The position numbers and the translations under genes were made by a program. DNA of 6,300 bases, taken from NCBI GenBank assembly GCA_000435835.1, contig FR883397.1, positions 18,787-25,086 on the forward strand, given 5' to 3'. Within the stretch, counting starts at the first letter, position 1. Each line of letters opens with the position of its first letter. The notes under the pieces were generated by a model. The model made no database searches. It was given only the letters and a program-made list of their open reading frames with translations, and was not told the origin of the DNA. Of the stretch, positions 1 through 6,247 are shown one piece after another. The stretch comes from Clostridium sp. CAG:221 (GTDB lineage: Bacteria > Bacillota > Clostridia > Clostridiales > Clostridiaceae).

Positions 1-159
1 TTTTGTTAAAATATTCTTATTAATGTTGTTTATTTTTTTATTAATTTCAAATTAGCACTCTATTTTTCCTAAAATTTTTAATTACTTTTTATTGCTTTTT
101 TAAGATATATGTACAAAATTCTTTATTTTTATAAGATTAATTACCTTTACTTTTCTTTA

Positions 160-168
160 TGCTATAAT
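160..168 (+). promoter_or_regulatory. Candidate extended -10 promoter of the rRNA methyltransferase gene
   Basis: The bases TGCTATAAT form a perfect extended -10 element (TGn then TATAAT at 163-168). The best -35 is a weak TTACCT at 141-146 with a 16 bp spacer, which is tolerable for an extended -10 promoter. It would start transcription near 175 and leave a leader of about 83 nt before the ATG at 258. This is a motif match in very AT-rich DNA; no start site is demonstrated. Confidence 0.5.
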
Positions 169-172
169 TTAA

Positions 173-202
173 TTACTTTTATTTATTTAAAATACATATA
201 AT
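173..202 (+). promoter_or_regulatory. Second candidate promoter of the rRNA methyltransferase gene
   Basis: A TATAAT at 197-202 is preceded by TTACTT at 173-178 with an 18 bp spacer. It lies closer to the gene than the extended -10 at 160-168 and would give a leader of about 50 nt. Either or both could be used. AT-rich sequence produces TATAAT by chance, so confidence is low. The rest of the 1-257 leader is A/T-rich DNA in which I see no gene, riboswitch-like fold or repeat. Confidence 0.3.
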
Positions 203-257
203 ATATTCTCCCATAACTTATATGGTGAAGAATTGTCCTGAAAGGAGTTTTTACATA

Positions 258-1433
258 ATGGCTAGTAAATTTTACTTACACCAAGGAAAAAATAAAAAAG
301 CTGAAAATGGTCGTCCTTGGATATATATTGATGAAATAAATGAATATGATGGTGATTATGAAAATGGTGATATCGTTGAAGTATATAATCACAAGAATTA
401 TTTCATTGGAAAAGGATACATAAACGACCACAGTAAGATAACAATTAGAATAATGACTAGAGATATAAACGAAGAAATTGATGAGGAATTCTTTAAAAGA
501 AGATTTGCTGCTGCATGGGATTATAGAAAAACTGTTATCGATACATCTTCTTGTAGATTTATCTTTGGAGAAGCTGACTTCTTACCAGGGCTTACAATAG
601 ATAAGTTTAATGATTACTACGTTATTCAAATATCAACTTTAGGTATGGATCAATATAGAGATTTAATAGTTAAAATTCTTGTTGAAGAATATAATGCTAA
701 AGGTGTCTATGAAAGAAGCGATATTAAGACAAGAGAAATCGAAGGATTAGAGCAAAGAAAAGGCTTCCTTACAGAACCTTTTGATACTGATGTTGAAATC
801 ATAGAAAACGGTGTTAAATACATAGTAGATATCGAAAATGGTCAAAAGACAGGCTTCTTCCTAGATCAAAAGGAAAATAGAGCTGCTATCCACAAGATAT
901 GTAAAGGTAGAGATGTTCTAGACTGCTTTACTCATACAGGATCTTTTGCTTTAAATGCTGGTATAGCCGGAGCAAAATCAGTACTAGGAATTGACGTATC
1001 ACAACATGCTGTTGATTGTGCAACTAGAAATGCAGAACTTAATAATTTGCAAGATATTGTGAAATTTGAATGTCATAATGCATTTGATGTCCTTGGTACA
1101 TGGTCAAGAGAAGGTAAACAATATGATGTTGTAATCTTAGATCCTCCTGCTTTCACTAAATCAAGAGGAACTGTTAACGCTGCTATAAGAGGATATAAAG
1201 AAATAAATCTTAGAGGTTTAAAGATGGTTAAACCAGGTGGATATTTCGCAACTTGTTCATGCTCGCACTACATGAGTGAAGAGCAATTAAAGAAAACAGT
1301 ATTAGAAGCTGCTCATGATGCAAGAAGAACTTTAAGACAAATAGAAGTAAGAACTCAAAGCTGTGACCATCCAATCCTTTGGAACTCAGATGAATCTTAC
1401 TACTTAAAATTCTTCATCTTCCAAGTAGTCTAA
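258..1433 (+). CDS. Class I SAM-dependent rRNA methyltransferase, RlmI family (PUA domain plus methyltransferase)
   Basis: The predicted 391-residue cytosolic enzyme belongs to the family of E. coli RlmI, which makes m5C at position 1962 of 23S rRNA. An N-terminal PUA-like RNA-binding domain (about residues 3-75) is followed by a linker domain. The family signature GQKTGFFLDQKENR is at about 195-208. SAM motif I (DVLDCFTHTGSFALNAG) is at 219-235, an acidic residue of the SAM pocket at D246, motif IV DPPAF at 295-299, and a CSCS motif with the likely catalytic cysteine at 333-336. An in-frame ATG at 222 exists, but AAAGGAG at 241-247 lies 10 nt before the ATG at 258, and the family-typical N-terminus begins there, so I use 258. 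The length is normal for the family and no key motif is missing. The family also contains close paralogues with other target bases, so the exact rRNA position is inferred. It appears monocistronic, ending at the palindrome at 1451-1500. Confidence 0.93.
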   Translation: MASKFYLHQGKNKKAENGRPWIYIDEINEYDGDYENGDIVEVYNHKNYFIGKGYINDHSKITIRIMTRDINEEIDEEFFKRRFAAAWDYRKTVIDTSSCRFIFGEADFLPGLTIDKFNDYYVIQISTLGMDQYRDLIVKILVEEYNAKGVYERSDIKTREIEGLEQRKGFLTEPFDTDVEIIENGVKYIVDIENGQKTGFFLDQKENRAAIHKICKGRDVLDCFTHTGSFALNAGIAGAKSVLGIDVSQHAVDCATRNAELNNLQDIVKFECHNAFDVLGTWSREGKQYDVVILDPPAFTKSRGTVNAAIRGYKEINLRGLKMVKPGGYFATCSCSHYMSEEQLKKTVLEAAHDARRTLRQIEVRTQSCDHPILWNSDESYYLKFFIFQVV

Positions 1434-1450
1434 ATAAGGCGCTTAACTCC

Positions 1451-1500
1451 AAAAAGAGATACCCAATTAATTTGAAATTAAATTGGATATCTCTTTTTTT
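1451..1500. terminator. Bidirectional intrinsic terminator between convergent genes
   Basis: A near-perfect palindrome. The arm AAAAAGAGATA (1451-1461) pairs with TATCTCTTTTT (1488-1498). After one C/A mismatch, CCAATT pairs with AATTGG, and the AATT/AATT core continues around a small loop. On the plus strand it ends in a run of T (1494-1500) and is placed 17 bp after the methyltransferase stop. The same stem on the minus strand ends in ATCTCTTTTTGG, so it can also stop the convergent sigma/anti-sigma transcript. The stop codon and last ten sense codons of the minus-strand gene lie within it. Confidence 0.85.
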
Positions 1501-2096
1501 ACATTTTCAACTTCATGTGTATTCGTGTTGTAGACAACATCATTTATTAAAAGCAAGTTTTCCTTCATATATATAATGTAAGTATTTTCTCCTTTTATTT
1601 CTATTGTATAATCTTCATCTACAAATTCTGCTTCACTGTTATTTAAAGGTAAACTATTTAATAAATATAAAATCTTTGATATTTTATCTTCATCTTCAAT
1701 TGCTTTTCCATTTACATCTATGCTTTCAACATTCTTTAAATGTATAAGGTCCTTTAAATAAATATTTTCATTTACTTTTTCTACTGACTCACTATCCTCT
1801 AAGGTAGCATTCTCATTAGCTATTTGGTTCATACTTCTAGCCATGTCTATATTAGAATTGCTTTTCATGGAATATCTTATTATGCTTAAAGAAAATATAA
1901 AAACAAAGGATGCTACTACAACCATAAGTTTTTTATTTTCATACCATCTTTTACTTTTATTAAAGCTAATTTTATCTACTTCCTTTAAACTCTCTTCTAT
2001 TCTTGTATCAAAGGAGACTGGAATATAAAATTTTGATTTTTCATCTTTTGCTTTATCCATTAAAAATTTTTCAAATTTATCATCTACTTTATTCAT
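1467..2096 (-). CDS. Probable membrane-anchored anti-sigma factor
   Basis: A 209-residue protein with a type II single-pass layout. It has a charged cytoplasmic N-terminus (1-56), one hydrophobic segment (about 57-74, MVVVASFVFIFSLSII) and an outer domain of about 130 residues. The segment IPVSFDTRIEESLKEV (25-40) resembles the region before the membrane helix in clostridial anti-sigma proteins paired with ECF factors. No HxxxCxxC zinc motif is present, so it is not a zinc-binding anti-sigma domain. The outer part is acidic, with a predicted mixed alpha/beta region at about 113-190; I do not recognise its ligand or fold. The ATG is 2 bp after the sigma-factor stop, and its SD (AAGGAGGA, complement of 2103-2110) lies inside the last sigma codons, which points to translational coupling. 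The role is inferred mainly from this neighbour and the topology. The last codons are within the shared terminator. Confidence 0.75.
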   Translation of the reverse strand: MNKVDDKFEKFLMDKAKDEKSKFYIPVSFDTRIEESLKEVDKISFNKSKRWYENKKLMVVVASFVFIFSLSIIRYSMKSNSNIDMARSMNQIANENATLEDSESVEKVNENIYLKDLIHLKNVESIDVNGKAIEDEDKISKILYLLNSLPLNNSEAEFVDEDYTIEIKGENTYIIYMKENLLLINDVVYNTNTHEVENVKKEISNLISN

Positions 2097-2098
2097 TT

Positions 2099-2629
2099 TT
2101 AATCCTCCTTTAATATTTCATAAAGTTTCTGCTTAGCCCTAGATAATCGCGATTTCACTGTTCCTTCTTTTATCTTTAAAAGCTTTGCTATATCTTTATA
2201 TTTTAAATCTTCAAAATAATACAATAATGTTGTTATTTTTAAATCATCTTCTAGAGAGTTTATTGCATCATATAATGAAAAATCCTTGTAAAAATCCCTA
2301 TGCTCCATATTAATAAAATGCTCTTTATCCATAGCTATTTCACGATTTCTTTTTTTATAAATATTATTACTTTCATTAATTACAATTCTTATGAGCCAAG
2401 TTTTAAAATACGCTTCATTTCTTAAAGAGCTTATATTTTTATATGCTTTTAATATAGATTCTCCAATAGCATCCTCTATGTCTTCCTCTTTATTTAAAAT
2501 AGCTTTTGATACTCTATACATAGAAATTTTATTTTCTTCAATAAGCTTTTTAAATGCTTCCTTATCTCCTACCTTAGCTTTTCGTACATTTATATCTATA
2601 GCCCCTATATCTTTTTCATTAAAAGGCAC
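2099..2629 (-). CDS. ECF-type sigma-70 family RNA polymerase sigma factor
   Basis: A 176-residue alternative sigma factor with only regions 2 and 4, the group 4 (ECF) architecture. Sigma-2 covers about residues 22-93: the region 2.2-type stretch EEDIEDAIGESILKAYKNI is at 48-66 and the DNA-melting/-10-reading segment YFKTWLIRIVINES at 74-87. Sigma-4 covers about 119-172, with the helix-turn-helix YKDIAKLLKIKEGTVKSRLS at 144-163 for the -35 element. It resembles the B. subtilis SigV-like/clostridial group. The start is a GTG (2627-2629) with GGAGG (2642-2646 complement) about 12 nt upstream, slightly long. The next internal Met (37) would remove part of sigma-2, so GTG is preferred. It is the first gene of a two-gene operon with the membrane anti-sigma gene, which suggests release in response to an envelope signal. 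I do not see a clear ECF-type autoregulatory promoter in the short space upstream. Confidence 0.93.
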   Translation of the reverse strand: MPFNEKDIGAIDINVRKAKVGDKEAFKKLIEENKISMYRVSKAILNKEEDIEDAIGESILKAYKNISSLRNEAYFKTWLIRIVINESNNIYKKRNREIAMDKEHFINMEHRDFYKDFSLYDAINSLEDDLKITTLLYYFEDLKYKDIAKLLKIKEGTVKSRLSRAKQKLYEILKED

Positions 2630-2679
2630 AATTTCACTTCCCCTCCAATTATCAGACTATCTCTTTACTATTTTTATTA

Positions 2680-2714
2680 TTAAAAAAAGGCTGAAATAGC
2701 CCCCCTTTTTTTAA
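2680..2714 (-). terminator. Hairpin with A7/T7 arms upstream of the sigma-factor gene, terminator-like
   Basis: TTAAAAAAAGG (2680-2690) is exactly complementary to CCTTTTTTTAA (2704-2714). Inside, GGCT (2689-2692) can alternatively pair with AGCC (2698-2701) around GAAAT. Read on the minus strand it gives a G/C stem followed by seven T residues, the form of an intrinsic terminator. It would end transcription coming from the radical SAM gene and insulate the sigma operon. It could also act on plus-strand transcripts. The extra C residues on one side make the fold imperfect. Confidence 0.55.
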
Positions 2715-2912
2715 TGATGAATGATGAATGACGAATGATGAATTTAGGAATAAACTCGCAGAGTTTATAAAAATATAATTTTCAGAAATTCTGTAAGAAT
2801 TTCATCATTAATTCATAATTCTTAATTCATAATTCATCATTATCTAAGTTCATCATTCATCATTTACTAAGTTCATCATTATCTAAGTTCATCATTTACT
2901 AAGTTCATAATT
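2713..2912. repeat. Fold-back cluster of short AATGATG / ATTCATCATT repeats (MITE-like intergenic element)
   Basis: This 200 bp non-coding stretch holds four tandem 7-mers at 2713-2740 (AATGATG, AATGATG, AATGACG, AATGATG), whose reverse complement recurs in the right part as repeated ATTCATCATT / ATTCATAATT (2800-2841). Between the arms are two small palindromes: ATAAACTC-gca-GAGTTTAT (2750-2768) and GAAATTC-tgtaa-GAATTTC (2785-2803). The right flank is a separate tandem array of 16-mers (2842-2912). The whole can fold into one long stem. It encodes no protein, and I see no transposase. Similar TTCATCATT-rich intergenic repeats are, to my recollection, common in clostridial genomes; I could not search for copies. 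Confidence 0.7.
2842..2912. repeat. Tandem array of 16-bp units, two alternating types
   Basis: Four 16 bp units are visible: ATCTAAGTTCATCATT (2842-2857), TACTAAGTTCATCATT (2865-2880), ATCTAAGTTCATCATT (2881-2896) and TACTAAGTTCATAATT (2897-2912). A 7 bp partial unit CATCATT (2858-2864) sits between the first and second. The two types alternate and differ only in their first bases. The last unit overlaps the first two bases of the radical SAM stop codon (2911-2913 on the complement). The pattern suggests duplication by slippage within the larger repeat cluster. Confidence 0.85.
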
Positions 2913-3834
2913 ATTTAAAGTTTTTCCCTTGCCAGATGTCTCTATCTACAAGCGCTTTATCAATGGCATTTAAGACTTCCCATTTCTTTAAACTCCACAT
3001 TGGTCCAATAAGCGTTGCCCTTGGAGCATCACCTGTAAGTCTATGTACAACCATTTCCTCTGGAATCATTGATATTCCCTGGCATATCAAATCAATATAA
3101 TCTTCTTCACTTAATAATTCAAATTCTCCATTATAATATTGTTCTGCCATCTTTGTGTTCTTCATTAAATGTAGCAAGTGGAACTTGATTCCTTGTGCAC
3201 CACTATGAGCAATATAATCTATTGTCCTAAGCATGTCTTCTTTTGTTTCTCCTGGAAGTCCAAATATAGAGTGTACAACAACTTCTATCCCTCTATCCTG
3301 CAGTTTCTTTATGCCTTCTTTAAATACTTCAAATTTATATCCTCTATTAAAGTTTTCTGCAGTTTTATCATTAATAGTCTGTAGTCCTAGTTCTACCCAT
3401 AAGTAAACCTTCTTGCTCATTTCTTCTAATAGGTCTAGTACATCATCACCTAAGCAATCTGGTCTTGTTGCTATAGATAAAGCAACAACATTTTCTTCTG
3501 CTATAGCTTGATTATATTTATCTCTTAATTCTTCTATAGGTGCATATGTGTTAGTGTACGCTTGAAAATATGCTATGTACTTTCCCTTATTCCATTTTTT
3601 CTCCATGACTTTTTTTCTATCATCAAATTGCTCTGTTATAGTTAAAATTCTACTTCCTGCAAAATCTCCTGAACCATGCGAACTACAAAAAGTACAGCCT
3701 CCTTTAGCTACTTTTCCATCTCTATTAGGACATGTAAATCCTCCATCTAAAGGAATCTTATAAATTTTTTCGCCATATTTATTTCTTAAAAAATAATTTA
3801 AGCTATGATATCTCTTTCCATTCCAGTCTTTCAT
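2911..3834 (-). CDS. mnmL: TIGR01212-type radical SAM protein, YtqA/MnmL homologue (tRNA wobble uridine modification)
   Basis: A 307-residue cytosolic radical SAM enzyme. The cluster-binding cysteines are C35, C47 and C50, spaced CX11CX2C, which is wider than the classic CX3CX2C and typical of this subgroup. Other conserved blocks are DGGFTCPNRDG (30-40), KYIAYFQAYTNTYAP (85-99), SIATRPDCL (120-128), VELGLQT (147-153), the HSIFGLPGE region (188-196) and HRLTGDAPR (264-272). They match my memory of B. subtilis YtqA, renamed MnmL, which takes part in converting cmnm5(s2)U to mnm5(s2)U at tRNA position 34. In Bacillus it is paired with the methylase MnmM; no such gene is next to it here. A TTG at 3841-3843 is in frame but directly abuts the AAAGG; the ATG at 3832-3834 is 9 nt after AAAGG and is the better start. 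The exact reaction is inferred from homology. Confidence 0.88.
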   Translation of the reverse strand: MKDWNGKRYHSLNYFLRNKYGEKIYKIPLDGGFTCPNRDGKVAKGGCTFCSSHGSGDFAGSRILTITEQFDDRKKVMEKKWNKGKYIAYFQAYTNTYAPIEELRDKYNQAIAEENVVALSIATRPDCLGDDVLDLLEEMSKKVYLWVELGLQTINDKTAENFNRGYKFEVFKEGIKKLQDRGIEVVVHSIFGLPGETKEDMLRTIDYIAHSGAQGIKFHLLHLMKNTKMAEQYYNGEFELLSEEDYIDLICQGISMIPEEMVVHRLTGDAPRATLIGPMWSLKKWEVLNAIDKALVDRDIWQGKNFK

Positions 3835-3873
3835 ATATATCAACCTTTCGCCAAATCTAAAAGTTATAAGTAA

Positions 3874-3908
3874 AAGGAAATGATAAAGTTCCCTTTATTC
3901 ATTTCCTT
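3874..3908 (-). terminator. Hairpin between the lipoprotein and radical SAM genes, probable terminator
   Basis: AAGGAAATGATAAAG (3874-3888) pairs with CTTTATTCATTTCCTT (3893-3908), leaving one bulged base and a four-base loop (TTCC). On the minus strand, 32 bp beyond the lipoprotein stop, the stem ends in TTTCCTTTTACTTA, a modest T-rich tail, so it probably terminates the lipoprotein transcript. The stem is long but A/T-rich and the T run is interrupted, so some read-through into the radical SAM gene is possible. Only about 40 bp remain between this hairpin and the radical SAM start, and I see no convincing promoter there. Confidence 0.6.
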
Positions 3909-3939
3909 GTTTAATAATTATAAATTACTTCTTAACATA

Positions 3940-5025
3940 TTACAATTTCTTAATCTCATAACTTTTAATATCAAAAGAATATTGTCCTTCTTTTTCATCA
4001 GCATTTCCTGTGGAATTTACTTTGCTCACATTAAAAATAAATTCTTCTGCATTAAAGCCCAATTCGTCAATATTATATTCAGCTTCATTAAATTCTTCAT
4101 TTATTGCCTTGCTTATGATATCTCCTTCATTGGCATTATATATATTAACCCTTCTCACTCCATTGCCTTTGCTATAAGCAACAGCTAAAGAATCTTCTTT
4201 CTTTGAAAATATAAAATTATTAATTTGACAGTCTTTCAATAAATCAAGTGAAACTATTTTTTTAGCTATTGGCTTTTCAAATAATTCTTCTAGCTGAGAC
4301 ATAGTATTTTCTCCATTACCATCACTAGCAGCTGAATTATCTCCCACAAATGTTGTTATACTATCCTCAATATTAGCTACACATATATATACCTGCTCTT
4401 GCCCTTTCGTAGATATGGCAACTTTTTTTCCTGTAAAGCTTAATCCTACCTTGCCAAAAGCTTCATTAGGAACTTTTGCTTTATATAGCATTATATCATT
4501 TTCACTTACATATGTATCTTTAGGAACGCTATTTAAAGACATTACTAAGTTACTATTGCTTCCTTCCTCTTCTAAGATTCTTAAATATTTTCCATCTACA
4601 AAAAGTTCTTTTTTAGATTGAGACTTAACTCCATTTATTAAATATTGATCTTCAATCTTTTCAACTTTAATAGTTAAGCTTTCTAAATCACTTTTAGGTT
4701 CTGTTGAGGAAGTTCTTATTATATTGTAAATATAATATGCAAAATTATTTCCTTCAATGGACTTTTCCTTATCAAATGAGCTAATTTTTGATATTCCTTC
4801 ACCAATATTTACATTTCCTTTTAATAACTCATCAGTACATAATTTATTTGCACCGTCAATATTTCCATTTTTAATATTAAATAAATAGTCCTTACTTATA
4901 TTTAATGCTTTTTCATTATCAAATAAATCTACTTTAACTTCTGCATTTTCCGTTTTTTCACAAGCCGTAAAATTAAATAAACTAAATAATAACATACATA
5001 AACTAATGGCTCTTTTATTCTTCAC
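3940..5025 (-). CDS. Putative lipoprotein of unknown function
   Basis: A 361-residue secreted lipoprotein. It has a basic start (MKNKR), a hydrophobic stretch (6-19) and a lipobox-like FTAC with the lipidated Cys at 22, so it should be anchored to the outer face of the membrane. The -3 residue is Phe instead of the usual Leu, an acceptable but less common form. The segment at about 30-135 (KALNISKDYLFNIKNGNIDGANKL...) has the look of NTF2-like domains found in secreted clostridial proteins, but I cannot confirm this. The rest (about 150-361) is a beta-rich, acidic region I do not recognise. It includes a low-complexity Ser/Gly/Asn/Asp stretch near 231-240 that may be a linker. The start is GTG (5023-5025) with GGGAGG eight nt upstream. 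It is divergent from the transporter gene and not obviously linked to it. No catalytic motif is visible. Confidence 0.8.
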   Translation of the reverse strand: MKNKRAISLCMLLFSLFNFTACEKTENAEVKVDLFDNEKALNISKDYLFNIKNGNIDGANKLCTDELLKGNVNIGEGISKISSFDKEKSIEGNNFAYYIYNIIRTSSTEPKSDLESLTIKVEKIEDQYLINGVKSQSKKELFVDGKYLRILEEEGSNSNLVMSLNSVPKDTYVSENDIMLYKAKVPNEAFGKVGLSFTGKKVAISTKGQEQVYICVANIEDSITTFVGDNSAASDGNGENTMSQLEELFEKPIAKKIVSLDLLKDCQINNFIFSKKEDSLAVAYSKGNGVRRVNIYNANEGDIISKAINEEFNEAEYNIDELGFNAEEFIFNVSKVNSTGNADEKEGQYSFDIKSYEIKKL

Positions 5026-5062
5026 TGATAATTCCTCCCTGAAAATATTATGCTTTGGCTTA

Positions 5063-5068
5063 ATTATA
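5063..5068 (-). promoter_or_regulatory. Candidate -10 of the lipoprotein gene
   Basis: On the complement the bases read TATAAT, about 38 bp upstream of the GTG start and 23 bp before the SD. No recognisable -35 sits 16-18 bp upstream; that stretch is only A/T-rich. This is a motif match only. Confidence 0.3.
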
Positions 5069-5135
5069 TTTTTTCATATAAAAATATAGCTTATTCATAA
5101 ATATTAAATAAAGAATAAATATACTGTAATCTTTA

Positions 5136-5141
5136 TATACT
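5136..5141 (+). promoter_or_regulatory. Candidate -10 of the YkvI-like gene
   Basis: TATACT lies about 48 bp before the TTG start at 5189, a reasonable place for a -10 element, but no good -35 is visible. A TTGAGG at 5145-5150 looks like a -35, yet its matching -10 (TTTAAT, 5167-5172) would run almost into the SD, so I consider it less likely. The 5026-5188 intergenic stretch otherwise shows no operator-like palindrome. Confidence 0.25.
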
Positions 5142-5188
5142 TAATTGAGGGAAAATTAGATAATATTTTAATAGCTGGAGTGATATTA

Positions 5189-6247
5189 TTGAAAAAAGAC
5201 ATATATAAGATGTTTCAAATTGCCTTTGTTTTTATTGGGACAATTGTTGGCGCTGGACTTGCTTCAGGCAAAGAAATTACAGAATTTTTTACTTCATATG
5301 GTTTAGTAAGCTTTATTGGCATTATTTTTTGTGGAGCTTTTTATATAATTATGGGGACCATTATATCAAAAATAAGTATTAGATATGAACTTAATTCTTA
5401 TAGTGATGTAATTAAAGTAATAAGCCCAAATATCCTTGGAAAATTTACTGGTGCCATTACTACCATTTACTTAATTTCCAGTGCCTCTATTATTTTAGCT
5501 GGCAGTGGAGCACTTATTAATCAATTTTTTGGTATTCCTAAAATAATCGGAACTCTAATAATGATTGCCTTAGCTTCTTTCTTTCTTCTTCGAGGAACCG
5601 ATGGACTTATTGAGGTAAATTCATTTATTGTTCCTGCCTTACTTAGTACTATTACTTTAATATTCATATTATATATTATATTTTGTGGTGATAATCTCAG
5701 CATAAGTTATATTTCTCAATTTACTCCTCCTAAAAAAGGAGTCTTAATATCCACAATCCTTTATGCTGGATATAACACGCTTTGCTGTTCTGGCGTATTA
5801 GTACCTCTAAGCAATGAAACTCGTAAATCTAAAATTATGGTATCTGGTATCGCTATTGGTGCCATTGGCCTAACTGTTTTATCTACTATAATAAATATTT
5901 TATTATTAATAAATCAACCATATATCTATAAATATGAAATACCTCTTCTTTTATGTGCCCAAAGATTTGGTAATATAATTCAGGCACTGCTTTTAATTAT
6001 AATTTGGCTTGAAATGTTTTCTACTGAGGTATCAGATGTTTATTCTATCAGCAAAACTTTAGAACAAGCCTTTAAGATACCTTTTAAAAAAGGAATATTT
6101 ATTGTCCTAGCTTTTGCCCTTCCAATATCTCAAATAGGATTTTCCAACCTTATCACCACCCTTTATCCTATGTTTGGTATACTCAGCCTTATTTTTATAA
6201 CCCAATGCATCTACTTCTTTTACAAAAACAAAGAAAAGCTTAGCTAA
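5189..6247 (+). CDS. YkvI family membrane protein (APC-superfamily transporter-like)
   Basis: A 352-residue integral membrane protein with about ten predicted helices (roughly 9-27, 38-60, 86-112, 117-136, 145-166, 186-206, 215-241, 260-280, 302-318, 324-345). The first helix carries GTIVGAGLASGKE (17-29), the glycine-rich broken-helix motif seen in LeuT-fold/APC-type carriers, where it lines the substrate and ion site. The sequence resembles the uncharacterised B. subtilis YkvI; substrate and coupling ion are unknown. A GTG at 5180 is in frame, but its G is the last base of the SD GGAG (5177-5180), so it cannot be served by that site. The TTG at 5189-5191 lies eight nt after GGAG and gives the start MKKDIYKMFQIAF. 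The length fits the family. The stop codon sits in the loop of the following hairpin. It appears monocistronic. Confidence 0.88.
   Translation: MKKDIYKMFQIAFVFIGTIVGAGLASGKEITEFFTSYGLVSFIGIIFCGAFYIIMGTIISKISIRYELNSYSDVIKVISPNILGKFTGAITTIYLISSASIILAGSGALINQFFGIPKIIGTLIMIALASFFLLRGTDGLIEVNSFIVPALLSTITLIFILYIIFCGDNLSISYISQFTPPKKGVLISTILYAGYNTLCCSGVLVPLSNETRKSKIMVSGIAIGAIGLTVLSTIINILLLINQPYIYKYEIPLLLCAQRFGNIIQALLLIIIWLEMFSTEVSDVYSISKTLEQAFKIPFKKGIFIVLAFALPISQIGFSNLITTLYPMFGILSLIFITQCIYFFYKNKEKLS

Noticed and set aside
52..60. TTAGCACTC, identical to the left half of the CIRCE (HrcA) operator
   Set aside because: CIRCE needs GAGTGCTAA nine bases later; the bases there are A/T-rich with no match, and the downstream gene is not a chaperone gene. 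Treated as chance.
169..257. Possible riboswitch or leader attenuator before the methyltransferase gene
   Set aside because: The leader is short, almost all A/T, and shows no stable stem or conserved aptamer motif.
2750..2803. Small palindromes as possible operator sites
   Set aside because: They are in the middle of the repeat cluster, far from any start codon, and are better explained as part of the fold-back element.
2842..2912. Possible CRISPR array
   Set aside because: The 16 bp units are directly contiguous with no unique spacers, the unit is too short, and no cas gene is present.
3880..4188. Plus-strand open frame of about 100 codons opposite the lipoprotein gene
   Set aside because: It overlaps the 3' part of a well-supported minus-strand gene, has no SD and shows the Phe/Ile-rich composition typical of an antisense of AT-rich coding DNA. 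The plus-strand frames at 1843-2028, 2391-2699, 3178-3384, 3575-3763 and 4415-4621, and the minus-strand one at 5521-5703, are rejected for the same reason.
5723..5742. ACTCCT / AGGAGT inverted repeat
   Set aside because: It lies inside the YkvI-like coding sequence, in the codons for the TPPKKG loop. The stem is only 6 bp and has no T run after it, so there is no reason to call a terminator.
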